DNA from: BP-133 sp040756995
Lineage (GTDB): Bacteria > Actinomycetota > Acidimicrobiia > IMCC26256 > BP-133
Direction: 5' to 3'
Assembly (NCBI GenBank): GCA_040756995.1
Contig: JBFLYK010000053.1
Location: 1-43,869 of the forward strand
Length of the DNA stretch: 43,869 nt
Part shown: positions 31,782 to 42,023 of the stretch, in pieces
How positions within the stretch are numbered: the first letter of the stretch is position 1
Layout: each line of letters opens with the position of its first letter
Position numbers and translations under genes: made by a program
Notes under the pieces: model-generated
Seen by the model: only the letters and a program-made list of their open reading frames with translations
Told to the model about the DNA's origin: nothing
The model's database searches: none

Positions 31782-33469
31782 GTGAGTGTCGGCGAGGCCG
31801 CCGGTGCGGGGCCGACGCCGGGGCCGGGTCCGGTCGCCGACGGCGACGGCAGCGTTGCTGCTCGGCGGGGCGGTCGGCGGCTGTCGCTGCGGCCCTTGTC
31901 GATACTGGTTCTCGTGGCGCTGTCGCTCGTCGGGGTTGGGTCGGCGGAAGCGGCCCGGCGGGTGGTGGCCGACCAGAAGGACCGTCTGCTGCGCCAACGG
32001 GCCGCCGAGGCCGGTGCCCTGCTTGGCAATCTGGGCAGCGGAATCGGCGGGTCGCTCCAGTCGCTGGCCACGGTGGTGCGGGTGACCGCGGTCGACCCGG
32101 CGGCGTTCGCCGCCGCGGCCGAGTCGCTGGTGGTGGAGTCCGGGCCGTTCGACGGCGTGGCCGTCGTCCGGGGCGAGCAGGGCCGTTTCGAGGTGCTGGG
32201 CGCCCGCGGCACGGTGGTGGGGGCGGGGCCCGAACCGGCGGAGGCGCTGCGCCGGACAGCGGTGCGGGCCCTCGACAGCGGCGGGTTCGTCTCGAGCGGC
32301 GTGTTCACCGCCGGGTCGGAGCGGCGCGTCGGGTTCGCTCTGGTGGTGCCCGGGGTGCCCCGCCGACGGTGGTCTACGGGGAGAGCGCCCTGCGGCCCCC
32401 TGACCCGACCCGGCGGGTCACGGCCTCCCAGCCGTTCGGTGATCTCGACGCCGCCCTCTACGCCGGTCCCCGGCCCGACCCGGCCCAGCTGGTCCTCGCC
32501 ACCACCACGGCGCTGCCCGTCGAAGGCGCCCGGGCCGAGCAGGCGGTCAGCATCGGCGCCGACCGGTGGCTGCTGGTGGTGTCGGCCCGGCGGCCGCTGA
32601 TCGGCTGGCTGGCGGACCGTCAGCCGTGGCTGCTCCTCGCCGCCGGCCTGCTGGTCGCGGTGCTCGTGGCTGCCCTGGTCGAGAGCCTGCTGCGCCGCCG
32701 GGCCTACGCGCTGGCCCTGGTCGACGAGCGCACCGCCGACCTTGAGCGTTCCTTGCGGGAACTGGACGCCACCCAGGAACGGCTGGTGGCCCAGGAGCGG
32801 CTGGCCGCCATCGGCGAACTGGCCGCCGCCGTCGGCCACGAACTGCGCAACCCCCTCGGGGTGCTGGGCAACGTCGTGTACCTGCTGCGGTCCCGCCTCG
32901 GCGGAGGCGACCCGTGGGCGGCGGAGAAGCTGCGCACCGCCGAGCGGGAACTGGCGGCGGCGACCCTCATCGTCGCCGACCTGTTGGAGTTCGCCCGGCC
33001 CCGCCCGCCGGTGGCCGCCCCCCACCACCTCCCCGGCCTGGTCGACGAGGTGCTGTCGGTGGCGCCGCCCCCCGACTCGGTGCGGGTGGAGACCGGCTGG
33101 CCGGCGGAGCTTGCCCCGGTGGCGGTCGACCGTGACCAGCTCCGCCAGGTGCTCCTCAACCTGGTGACCAACGCCTACGAGGCGATGCCGGCCGGCGGGG
33201 TGGTCACCCTGAACGCCGAACGGCAGCCGGCGGCCGTCCGGCTCACCGTGGCCGATACCGGTGCCGGGATGGACGACGAGACCCGCCGGCGTCTGTTCGA
33301 ACCGTTCTACACCACCAAGACGAAGGGGATCGGGTTGGGCCTGGCCGTGGCCCGGCGCATCGTGGAGGCCCACGGCGGGGCGCTCACCGCCGAGAGCCGC
33401 CCCGGAGCCGGCGCCGCCTTCACCCTCACGCTGCCGTCCTCCCCCCCGGTCGAGGAGCCCGACCGGTGA
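31782..33469 (+). CDS. Membrane-bound sensor histidine kinase (frame change near 32355)
   Basis: Two-component sensor. The GTG at 31782 has GGGGAGAG upstream. TM1 is 'PLSILVLVALSLVGVG', then an extracytoplasmic sensor, then TM2 'WLLLAAGLLVAVLVAALVE'. The cytoplasmic part has a coiled coil and the NtrB-like kinase core: H-box 'AAVGHELRNPLG' (His codon 32837-32839), N-box 'LLNLVTNAYEAM', 'VADTGAGMDDE', 'LFEPFYTTKTKGIGLGLAVA'. The sensor domain switches frame between 32340 and 32369 (to continue '...TVVYGESAL'), next to a C-rich run. A one-base deletion there would explain this. The stop overlaps the next gene (GTGA at 33466-33469). Confidence 0.8.
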
Positions 33470-33825
33470 CGGCCCGGGTGCTGGTGGCCGACGACGAGCC
33501 GGGTATGCGCGACACGGTGCGAGAGATCCTCGAGGCGGCCGGCTACGAAGTGGTGGTGGCCAGCGACGGCGACGAGGCCCTCGCCCGACTCGGTCACGGC
33601 CACTTCGACGTCGTCCTCTTGGACCTGCGCATGCCCGGCCGGGACGGCCTCTCGGTACTCCGAACCCTGGGTGAGGCCCGGCCGACGGTGATCATCATGA
33701 CCGCCTACGCCCTCGAGGATCAGCTCCAAGCCGTGGGAGCCAAGGCGTTCGCCGTCCTCCACAAGCCGGTGCCGGTACCACATCTCCTGGACGTGGTGGG
33801 CCCGGCGGCCGGCAAGGCGGCCTGA
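33466..33825 (+). CDS. Stand-alone receiver-domain response regulator
   Basis: 119-aa CheY-like receiver without output domain. The acidic pocket is 'VLVADDEPG' (about 6-14), the phosphoacceptor Asp53 is in 'VVLLDLRMPG', Thr is in 'IIMTAYA', and Lys in 'AVLHKPVPV'. It starts with GTG overlapping the kinase stop by 4 nt and ends 3 nt before the next gene. It is therefore the likely phosphorylation partner or shuttle between the kinase and the receiver-GGDEF-EAL protein. Confidence 0.9.
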   Translation: MTARVLVADDEPGMRDTVREILEAAGYEVVVASDGDEALARLGHGHFDVVLLDLRMPGRDGLSVLRTLGEARPTVIIMTAYALEDQLQAVGAKAFAVLHKPVPVPHLLDVVGPAAGKAA

Positions 33826-33828
33826 CCG

Positions 33829-36044
33829 GTGGCCGGCGTGGGCACCCCCGACGGCGCGGGGCCGACCGTCTTGGTGGTGGACGACGACCGGGGGATGGCC
33901 GCCACGCTGGTGGAGATCCTCACCCTCGCCGGGCTGCCCGCCGAGGCCGTCCACACCCCGGCGGCGGCCCTGGCCCGCCAAGCGGAGCAGGCCCCGGCGC
34001 TGGCGGTGGTCGACTACCGCCTGCCGGGCCAGACCGGCCTGGAACTGGCCACCCGCCTCCGGGCAGCCGACCCCGACGTGGCCGTGGTGGTGCTCACCGG
34101 CCACGCCGCCCTCGATGGCGTCCTCGCCGCCGTCGGCGAGGTCGATGACTACCTGCTCAAGCCCGTCGCCCCGGAGGCGCTGGTGCGGGCGGTGCGGGCC
34201 GGTTTGGAACGGTGCCGGCTGCGGCGGGAGAACCGGGCGTTGCTGGCCCAGCTCCAGGAGGCCAACACCGCCCTCGAGGCGCGGGTCCGGGAGCGGACCG
34301 CAGCGCTGCAGCGGGAACGCCAACGGCTCGCCGACGCCCAGCGCATCGCCCGCATCGGCAGCTGGGAGTGGGACATGGCCGGCCAGGTGCTCAGCGCCTC
34401 GGAGGAGCTGTGGCGCATCTACGGCATCGACCCGGCAGCGGGCGGGGCGGACCGGGAGGAGTTCGTCGCCCGTCTCCACCCCGACGACCAGGAACTGGTG
34501 GCCGGCGAACTGGAGCGGGCCGTGGCCCGGGGCGTGCCGTTCGGGTTCGATCACCGCGTCGTCCTGCCCGACGGTGCCCTCCGCTGGGTGCACGTCGAGG
34601 GGAAGGTGGAGACCCCCGCCCCGGGGCGGCGCCGCGCCTGGTGGGCACCAGCCAGGACGTCACCGACCGCAAACGGGCCGAGGAGCGCCTCGCCCACCAG
34701 GCCCTCTACGACGCCCTCACCGGCCTACCCAACCGGACGCTGCTCGTCGACCGCATCGAGCTGGCCCTGGCCCGGGCGGCCCGCACCGGCCGCGCCGCGG
34801 CCGTGCTGTTCTGCGACCTGGACCGCTTCAAGCTGGTCAACGACAGCCGGGGTCACCCCGCCGGCGACGCGATCCTCGTCACCGTGGCTCGCCGCCTGCG
34901 CGACGCGCTGCGACCCAGCGACACGGTCGCCCGCTTCGGCGGCGACGAGTTCGTCGTGGTCTGCGAGGACGTCGACAGCACCGAGGAAGCGACCCTCCTC
35001 GGCGAGCGGATCGCCCACGCCCTGGCGGACCCCGTCCCAGTGCCAGGCGGCGACGTGTTCCTCACCGCCAGCGTGGGCATCGCCCTGGCCGACGGCTCCC
35101 AGCCGGCCGACGCCGTCCTGCGGGACGCCGACGCCGCCATGTACCGGGTCAAGGAAACCGGACGGGACCGCAGCGAGGTCTTCGACGCCGCCATGCGCAC
35201 CGAGGCCACCACCCGCCTCGAGACCCGCAACGACCTGCACCGGGCCGTCAACCGGGGAGAGCTACGGCTCTTCTACCAGCCGATCGTCGACCTGGCCACC
35301 GGCGCAGTGGCCGGCGCCGAGGCCCTGCTGCGCTGGGCACATCCCACCCGGGGGCTGCTCACCCCCCAGTCGTTCGTCACCCTCGCCGAAGAAGACGGCC
35401 TCATCGTCACCCTCGGCGCCTGGGCCCTGGAAGAAGCCTGCCGCCAGGCGGCCCGCTGGCCGGCCCACCCGGAGTCGCCGGTCCTGCTCACCATCAACCT
35501 GTCGGCCCGCCAACTCCGCCACCCCGAGCTGGCGGAGACGGTGGCCGCGACGCTCATCCGGACGGGCCTCGACCCCACCCGGGTATGCCTGGAACTGACC
35601 GAAACCGCCCTCATGGCCCACATCGACGCCCACACCGGTGCCCTCTTGGCGCTGCGGGCCCTCGGGGTGACCCTCGCGATCGACGACTTCGGCGCCGGCT
35701 ACTCCTCGCTCACCTACCTCAAGCGGCTCCCCGTCGACATCGTGAAGATCGACCGCTCCTTCATCGAAGGGCTGGGCCGGGACCCCTCCGACACCGCCAT
35801 CGTCCGCGGCGTCGTCCAGCTGGCCCACGCCCTCGGCCTCCGGGTCATCGGCGAGGGCGTCGAACACCACCAACAAGCCGAGACCCTCGCCCGGCTGGGA
35901 TGCGACCTCGCCCAGGGCTACCACTTCGCGGCCCCCGCCCCACCCGAAGCCCTCAGCCGACTCCTCGACGACCCCGACCTCCACCCACCGGCGGGGACCA
36001 CTCTCCCCAGCCACGCCGTCCCCTCCACCCTCACCCCGCGTTGA
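33829..36044 (+). CDS. Receiver-PAS-GGDEF-EAL cyclic-di-GMP enzyme (frame change near 34630)
   Basis: Large response regulator. A receiver (about 1-125; Asp62 in 'VVDYRLPGQTG') is followed by a coiled coil ('LLAQLQEANTALEARVRERT') and a PAS domain ('IARIGSWEWDMAG', 'RLHPDDQELV', 'RWVHVEGKVE'). Then, in another frame from about 34640, 'GTSQDVTDRKRAEERL' leads into the GGDEF domain with intact G-G-D-E-F at 34938 and an RxxD I-site (R-P-S-D) five residues before it. The EAL domain has E-A-L-L-R-W (35319), 'DDFGAGYSS' and 'KIDRSF'. Both enzymatic domains look catalytically complete. The frame change lies in a CCCCGGGG run and equals a one-base loss. It starts with GTG 3 nt after the receiver gene. 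Confidence 0.8.
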
Positions 36045-37075
36045 TTCGTGGCAAGGTCGCCGCCGGCCCGCCTCCGCCAGGCAGCGGCCCCGACGTCGAG
36101 GGGCCAACCGCCCGCCGGGCCAATCATCGACTCGCCACCCGGCCCGAACTGCTGCGGCGACTGGCGGGAGAGGTTCCCCGCCCTCACTGCCGGGACCGAA
36201 CAAACGCACCTCGGGGTGCCGCGCCGGCGCCTCGGCGCCGGAGGCCACCGACCTGACCGCATCCGCCCCCGCCAACCGGCGGCCCCAGCAGGTCACGGGT
36301 GGCCCCCGAGGGCCAGGGGTTCGGCCGAGCGCTGCTGGACACGGACGGGCGTCACAGTCCGCCCCGCCGCTGCCGGGACGGGCATTTCTGACGACCGGCA
36401 GCGGTGCGTCCTGTCATGGCGGGCGATGGCCCGGGCCACGACCACGCCGGGGAACAGCTCACGCTCACCGATCTGGAAGCGATCGGCAGCCATCGCCGGC
36501 ATGTCACGAGTTCGGCGCCCGGCGGTCGTGGTCCACATGCCCGGCGGGCCATGTTCAGCGTCCGGCCGACCAACGAAGGCCTGCCGATGGCCAAGGACCG
36601 CTGGCTGACCATCACCACCGGCGCCGCCTTGGTGTTCGACACCCGCCGGCGTCGAGACACACCATGAGACGCTCGGGATGATCCACCACCCGGGCAGCGC
36701 CCCCCTGGTCGGGCGGCGTAGTGGCGGATGGCGACTTCGACCCACACTCAGGCGGCAGGTGCGGACGAGGTCCGAGGACCCAAAAGGGGGTCCTCGCCGG
36801 ATCCACGTCGAAGTTCCCCACCGGGGGTTTCTCATGCACGTCCGCGTCCGCTGTTCCAACGCTGTCCTGCGCCGTCCACCGGAGCCGGCCCGGCCCCGGT
36901 CCGTCCGCCGCCGGCCGCTGTCGTCCCTGGCCGTCCGCCGCCGCCAACGTCGCCGCTGAGTTTCGGGCCATAAGCCCCCCGTCTCGCGCCGCGCCGAGGC
37001 GGTGCGCACCACCCGCCAGCGAGAAGCCCCCTGGCCGCGGCCCTCGGGAACCCTCCATTGTTGGGTCGAGTGGGT
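36045..37075. other. About 1 kb with no confident gene
   Basis: Region between convergent operons. A minus-strand frame at 36612-36971 (ATG after a G-run) would encode 119 aa, including 'EKPPVGNFDVDPARTPFWVL', whose composition is fairly protein-like. I cannot place it in a family and call it only as possible. A hairpin is present at 36773-36796. Confidence 0.4.
36773..36796. terminator. Hairpin CGAGGACCC-N6-GGGTCCTCG
   Basis: Nine complementary base pairs with a six-base A/G loop. No T-run follows on either strand, so termination is uncertain; it may be a structured RNA element between convergent operons. Confidence 0.35.
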
Positions 37076-38767
37076 TCAGCCGGCTGTGGCGTCCCGGTCG
37101 ACCTCGCCGCTGGCGAGGAGGTCGGCGGCGTCGATGATGGTGTAGGCGTAGCCTTGTTCGGCGAGGAAGCGTTGGCGGTGGGCGGCGTAGTCGGCGTCGT
37201 TGGTGTCGCGGGAGACGACGGTGTAGAAGTGGGCTTGGCCGCCGTCGGGTTTGGGTCGGAGGATCCGCCCGAGGCGTTGGGCTTCTTCCTGGCGGCTGCC
37301 GAAGGTTCCCGAGACCTGGATGGCGACGGCGGCGTCGGGCAGGTCGATGGAGAAGTTGGCCACTTTGGAGACGACGAGGAGGCGTTCGGTGCCGGTGCGG
37401 AACGCGTCGTAGAGGCGCTCGCGTTCGGCCACCGGTGTGGCGCCGGTGATGGCGGGGGCTCCGAGGCGGGTGGCGATCTCGTCGAGCTGGTCGAGGTAGG
37501 CGCCGATGACCAGGGTCGGCTCGCCCTGGTGGCGGGCGACGATGGCGTCGACGACGGCCAGCTTGGAGGCGGCGGTGGCCCCGGCCCGGTAGCGCTCGTC
37601 GGGTTCGGCGGTGGCGTAGGCCATGCGTTCTTCGGCGCTGAGCGCGACGCGGACCTCGGTGCAGCGGGCGGGGGCGATCCACCCCTGGCTTTCGAGGTCG
37701 CGCCAGGGGGTGTCGAAGCGTTTGGGGCCGATGAGGGAGAAGACGTCGCCTTCCTTGCCGTCCTCCCGGACGAGGGTGGCGGTGAGGCCGAGGCGGCGGC
37801 GGCTTTGGATCTCGCTGGTCATGCGGAACACCGGGGCGGGGAGGAGGTGGACCTCGTCGTAGATGACGAGGCCCCAGTCCCGAGCCGAGAACAGGTCGAG
37901 GTGGGTGTAGCGCCCGCCCCGGCGGGTCACGAGCACCTGGTAGGTGGCGACGGTGACCGGGCGGATCTCCTTGCGGTCGCCGGAGTATTCGCCGATGTCG
38001 TCGTCGGTCAGGGTGGTGCGGGCCAGCAGCTCCCGGCGCCACTGGCGGGCGGCGACGGTGTTGGTGGCGAGCACGAGGGTGTTGGTCGACAGGCGGGCCA
38101 GGGCCGCCGCCCCGACGATGGTCTTGCCCGACCCGCAGGGGAGGACGACCACGCCGCTGCCGCCGGCGGCGAAACCGTCGACGGCGTGGACCTGGTAGTC
38201 CCGCAGACGCCACGGTGTCCCGCCGCCGGTATGGTCGAGGTCGACGGGGAACGGTTCGCCGTTCACGTAGGCGGCGGCGTCGGTGGCCGGCCAGCCGGCC
38301 CGCAGCAGCGCCTGCTTGAGCGGCCCGCGCTGGCCGGTCTCGACGGCCACGCCGACGTCGGAGACGGCCGGGCCGAGCAGCGGCGCCACGTGGCGGTGGC
38401 GACGCACCTCGGCCAGGACGGGCAGGTCGTCGACCGTCGCGGCACGCAGCACGAGCCCGCCGCCGGGCCGGTCCTCGATCACCAGGCGGCCGTAGCGGCC
38501 CATGGTGTCGGCCACGTCGACCAGCAGCGCCGGAGGCACCGGGTAGCGGGAGAACCGCACCAGGGCGTCGACCGCCTGCTCGGCGTCGTGGCCGGCGGAA
38601 CGGGCGTTCCACAACGCCAGCGGGGTGATCCGGTAGGTGTGGACGTGCTCCGGCGAGCGTTCGAGCTCGGCGAACGGGGCGATCGCTGTCCGAGCGGCGG
38701 CGGCGTCGGGATGGTCGACCTCGAGGAGCACCGTCTTGTCCGACTGGACGACGAGCGGCCCGCTCAC
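37076..38767 (-). CDS. XPB/ERCC3-type DNA helicase
   Basis: 563-aa SF2 helicase of the bacterial XPB type. Walker A is 'LPCGSGKTIVGA' (about 209-220), the DExH box 'YDEVHLLPAPVF' (303-314), 'LGLTATL' and the XPB-specific R-E-D motif 'VREDG' (333-337). Helicase domain 2 contains 'QVSGTFGSRQEEAQRLGRIL' and 'RPKPDGG'. The N-terminal about 180 residues are the usual XPB damage-recognition-like region. It starts with GTG overlapping the stop of the partner gene (GTGA at 38764-38767). In actinobacteria this pair occurs together. It is a 3'-5' DNA helicase by family, and a DNA-repair role is likely. Confidence 0.9.
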   Translation of the reverse strand: MSGPLVVQSDKTVLLEVDHPDAAAARTAIAPFAELERSPEHVHTYRITPLALWNARSAGHDAEQAVDALVRFSRYPVPPALLVDVADTMGRYGRLVIEDRPGGGLVLRAATVDDLPVLAEVRRHRHVAPLLGPAVSDVGVAVETGQRGPLKQALLRAGWPATDAAAYVNGEPFPVDLDHTGGGTPWRLRDYQVHAVDGFAAGGSGVVVLPCGSGKTIVGAAALARLSTNTLVLATNTVAARQWRRELLARTTLTDDDIGEYSGDRKEIRPVTVATYQVLVTRRGGRYTHLDLFSARDWGLVIYDEVHLLPAPVFRMTSEIQSRRRLGLTATLVREDGKEGDVFSLIGPKRFDTPWRDLESQGWIAPARCTEVRVALSAEERMAYATAEPDERYRAGATAASKLAVVDAIVARHQGEPTLVIGAYLDQLDEIATRLGAPAITGATPVAERERLYDAFRTGTERLLVVSKVANFSIDLPDAAVAIQVSGTFGSRQEEAQRLGRILRPKPDGGQAHFYTVVSRDTNDADYAAHRQRFLAEQGYAYTIIDAADLLASGEVDRDATAG

Positions 38768-41592
38768 CGCCGCCCCCGCCTGCGCCCGGTGCGCCGGCCC
38801 GGTTGGGGGCCACACTCGATGATCGCTTCGATCCATTCCACGTCGACGAGTCGCTCCTTTCCCGCGCTGTCGCACAGGTGCACGGTGGTGCCGGTCACGG
38901 TGAGGACCCGGAACACGTCGGTGGCCGGGCCGGTGCGGGGATGCCCGTAGGTGATCAGCACCGGCCGGCCCTCCCGGCGGACGCTGTCGAGAAGGGCCAG
39001 CCGGTCGTCGGCGTCGCCGGGGCCGGTCTCGAGCAGGGCGGCGAGCTCGGCGAGGAGGGCCGAATTCTCGGCCAGGACGACCCGGGCCGCCTCCAGGCAG
39101 TCGGGGCAGCCGCACGTCGGGTCGAAGCCGAGGTCCTCGAGGTCGTCGAGGCCGAAGTCGTCGACGAGGTCGAGGTCGGCCAGGACGGCCCGGGCCGCCT
39201 CCAGGCAGTCGGGGCAGCCGCACGTCGGGTCGAAGCCGAGGTCCTCGAGGTCGTCGAGGCCGGATGGGCCGGAGGTGTCGCCGGATCCCCGGCCGACCGG
39301 ACGGACCGGAGCGGGGAACGGCCGGGGGGGACCGGCCGGCGCCGGGCCGGCGCCCACGATCCGGCCGGTGCGGGGGTCCCGCCCGCGAGGACCGGCGGGA
39401 CCCGGGCCGGCGTCGCGCAGGGAGCGGACCACGGCGGCCACGTCCACGGGGAATCCGCCGGGCTGGCCCTTCGGGGCTGGCGTCACCCACCAGTCGATGC
39501 CGTCGGGAGAGGGCGCCTCGGGGGTGGCCGGGCCCACCCCGGAACGGCGACCAGCGGCGCCCCGCCGGGGCGGTGGCGCTGGCCGCCGAACGGCGGCGGC
39601 CCGCTGCGGGGTGGGAGCCCGGACCACGGTGGCGCCGGCGGCGTCCTCCTCGACGGCCAGGTAGCCGGCCTCCCGGACAGCGGCAACGAGGGCGGCGGCG
39701 TCGACGGTGGCGACGGCCACGGTCGGAGCGACGGCCCGCAGGCCGCAGCGGCTCAGCTTCTTCGCCGCGCACAGCTCGGTCACGACCGCCGGGTCGTCGG
39801 CCCGCAGGTAGGACGCCACGGTCCCCGCCCGGAGACGCCCATGGCGGCGGGCCACGTCGCCCACCAGGTACTCGAGGCTCTGAGGGACGCCCTTGCCGGC
39901 GTGGGCGGCGAGGAACCCCAGGATGTCGCCGGCGGTCCGTCCGGCGTCGAAGGCCCGGGAGATCGACCGGTCGGAGAAGCGCCACACCGTGGCGGCCCCG
40001 CATGATTCGACGTCGGCCAGCAGGGCCAGCTCCGCCCCCAGCTCCGCGCTCACCGGCCCGGCGGCCACGGCGGTGAGGTCGCCCTGGAGCGTGACGGCGG
40101 TCTCGTTGCGGCCGAGAGCCCCGGCGGCGGCGAGGGCGGCGTCGTAGCGGCCGGCGACCAGTTCGGCCCCCCACGGGGCCAGCGCCCCTTCGCCGGTCAC
40201 GCCCAGCAGGGCCGCCTCCCGCAGGACCATGTCGACCGTGGTGGGCGGATCCAGCGGGAACTGGTCCCACCGGCCCGGCCTGTCCCAGCGGAGGGCGGCG
40301 GCCAGCGACTTCGGCTCCGGCGCCGAGGCGGGGTCGCCGGCCAGGGCGGCCAGGACGGCGGCCCGCACGGCGGCGGCGGCCCGGACAACGAACTTCGGGT
40401 TGAGGGCGGGGATCGGCTTGTCGTCGACGTCGCGCTGGCCGGCCAGGGACGGCCAGCGGTCGGCAGCCAGCCAGCCGGTGGCCAGCCGCAGCCACCGCTG
40501 GGCCGGCTCCCCGCGCCGCCAGGCGTCGTAGTCGTCGGTGGGGAGGAACCGGCCCCCGGCCTGGCGGACGAGCCCGGCGGCCGCCGACACCTCCACGTAC
40601 ACCCCGACGTCGGCCTCGGCGCAGCCGGCGGCCAGGGCGGCCCGCCGCAGGTCCCGCACCCCGACCCCTCCGGCCTTCAGCGCCGCCGGCGGAGACGCCC
40701 CCCACGCCTCGAGGACGGCCGTGGTCACCCGGACGGCCTCCGCCGCGCCGGCCAGCGCCGCCGCCGACACCATGGCCGGATCCGGCGTCGAGGCCACGAC
40801 CGTCGGCCTCGACCAGGCCATCTCGCCCAGCCCCGCCTCCCCGCCCCGCAGCGCCAGGCCCACCTCCCGGGGCATCTCCGCCTGGTACCAGTCGAAGGGC
40901 ACCACCAGCAGCCGCTCCGACAGCCACTCCGCCGGGGAGCCGCCGCCGCGGCCGTAGGACCGCGGCACCGGCAGCGTCGGTCGACCCCCGGCCAGCCGGT
41001 GGGCGAGCTCCCGGACCGCCGCCGGGGCGTCCGCCACCACGCCCGTGATCACCGCCGGCTCCGCCAGGGTCCCCCGAAGCCGGCCCACGAGATCGCGTTT
41101 GCGTTCCCCGGGCTGCTTCTTGGGCAGGCCCAGCTTGCCCAGGGCCCGCTCGAGGTCGGCCACCGTCACCTGGCTCCCGGCGGCCAGCACCGCCAGCGGC
41201 CGCCCGAGGCCGAGCGGGTAGCTGAACGCGCTATGCAACGCCGGCGCCGGGTGGATCGCCCCACCCTCGCTCCGCCACAGCAGCGCCCGAGCCGCCAGCC
41301 GGCCCAACGCAGCGTCGAGCGCATCGGGCGGGCAGCGGCCCGGCCCGCCGAGCAGGGCGACGACCGCCTCCGGCGGGGCACCGTGGTCGAGCGCGCAACA
41401 GGCCTGGAGGACCACCCCGCTGAACTCGTCGAGGTCGGCGCAGGCCCCCTGCAGCGACCCCTCCCGCGACGCCCGGTCAGCCAGCTCCGTGAACCCCGCC
41501 GGCGGCGGCGAGGCCAGATCCGGCCGGAGCCGGAACAGCTCCCCCAGCGCCCCATCGTCCAGCGCCATCAACGCCCGCATCATCGTCGCCAT
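38764..41592 (-). CDS. Helicase-associated protein (XPB partner) with duplicated CxCxxC segment
   Basis: 942-aa partner of XPB, like the mycobacterial gene next to ercc3. The N-terminal region consists of winged-helix-like repeats ('LGRLAARALLWRSEGGAIHP', 'LERALGKLGLPKKQPGERKR'). A helicase-associated domain is seen at about 560-690 ('ATVWRFSDRSISRAFDAGRT', 'SLEYLVGDVARRHGRLRAGT'). A Pro-rich linker is followed by two copies of 'GFDPTCGCPDCLEAARxVLA' and a C-terminal WYL-like module ('RPVLITYGHPRTGPATDVFR'). The ATG at 41592 has GGAGG upstream. The protein probably helps XPB act on DNA; the cysteine segment may bind zinc. Confidence 0.8.
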   Translation of the reverse strand: MATMMRALMALDDGALGELFRLRPDLASPPPAGFTELADRASREGSLQGACADLDEFSGVVLQACCALDHGAPPEAVVALLGGPGRCPPDALDAALGRLAARALLWRSEGGAIHPAPALHSAFSYPLGLGRPLAVLAAGSQVTVADLERALGKLGLPKKQPGERKRDLVGRLRGTLAEPAVITGVVADAPAAVRELAHRLAGGRPTLPVPRSYGRGGGSPAEWLSERLLVVPFDWYQAEMPREVGLALRGGEAGLGEMAWSRPTVVASTPDPAMVSAAALAGAAEAVRVTTAVLEAWGASPPAALKAGGVGVRDLRRAALAAGCAEADVGVYVEVSAAAGLVRQAGGRFLPTDDYDAWRRGEPAQRWLRLATGWLAADRWPSLAGQRDVDDKPIPALNPKFVVRAAAAVRAAVLAALAGDPASAPEPKSLAAALRWDRPGRWDQFPLDPPTTVDMVLREAALLGVTGEGALAPWGAELVAGRYDAALAAAGALGRNETAVTLQGDLTAVAAGPVSAELGAELALLADVESCGAATVWRFSDRSISRAFDAGRTAGDILGFLAAHAGKGVPQSLEYLVGDVARRHGRLRAGTVASYLRADDPAVVTELCAAKKLSRCGLRAVAPTVAVATVDAAALVAAVREAGYLAVEEDAAGATVVRAPTPQRAAAVRRPAPPPRRGAAGRRSGVGPATPEAPSPDGIDWWVTPAPKGQPGGFPVDVAAVVRSLRDAGPGPAGPRGRDPRTGRIVGAGPAPAGPPRPFPAPVRPVGRGSGDTSGPSGLDDLEDLGFDPTCGCPDCLEAARAVLADLDLVDDFGLDDLEDLGFDPTCGCPDCLEAARVVLAENSALLAELAALLETGPGDADDRLALLDSVRREGRPVLITYGHPRTGPATDVFRVLTVTGTTVHLCDSAGKERLVDVEWIEAIIECGPQPGRRTGRRRGRR
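39071..39262. repeat. In-frame 108-bp tandem duplication
   Basis: 84 bases at 39071-39154 recur at 39179-39262 with one difference (A at 39080, G at 39188). The period is 108 bp, i.e. 36 codons, so the reading frame is kept. Each copy encodes a C-G-C-P-D-C cluster. The near identity points to a recent event or gene conversion. Confidence 0.9.
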
Positions 41593-42023
41593 CGCCCCAC
41601 CTCCGCTCCACCCGGCAGTAAATCACATCCGTGCGATTCGCGGGCCCACCGGGCAGCCCACTGGGGCGAAGGTCCACTTCTGTTGTCCATGGGTCCGAGG
41701 TGCCGGACGTGACTGCCTGCCGTGGCGGCAGGATCCAGATCCAGCCCGGGGTGGGCGCATGGACCGGACCGTTGTTGAACGGGCGGCAGTGGCCGGCGAC
41801 GGCGGCGCGGCCGTCTGGGCTCCCGGCCGGACGGGGCAATGGGATCGTCTCCAGCGCGGGCCCCGCCCTCCGTTCCAGCGGGGCGAGGGAGACGTTCGAC
41901 CAGCTCACCACCACGATTGGCCTGCGCACGGCGACCGAGCGGCCCAGCATGCCACGACCCGAGGCACAGCCTGGCGGTGCGCTTTCATCGGCTGGCATCG
42001 CGCCGGCTGTCGACATCCCCGGG
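41593..42023. other. Intergenic, no gene seen
   Basis: About 430 bases between two minus-strand genes. Frames here are continuations of opposite-strand shadows. The promoter of the helicase operon should lie in the first 100 bases (near 41600-41660, where GC content drops slightly). Confidence 0.45.

Noticed and set aside
34115..36256. A 713-codon + frame parallel to the GGDEF-EAL gene
   Set aside because: Its translation is a Pro/Arg/Gly-rich shadow. The GGDEF and EAL motifs are in the other frame.
36612..38813. A 733-codon open frame on the minus strand across the XPB gene
   Set aside because: It is the alternative frame of the XPB helicase on the same strand, with Arg/Pro/Gly-rich translation and no family pattern. 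High GC keeps it open.
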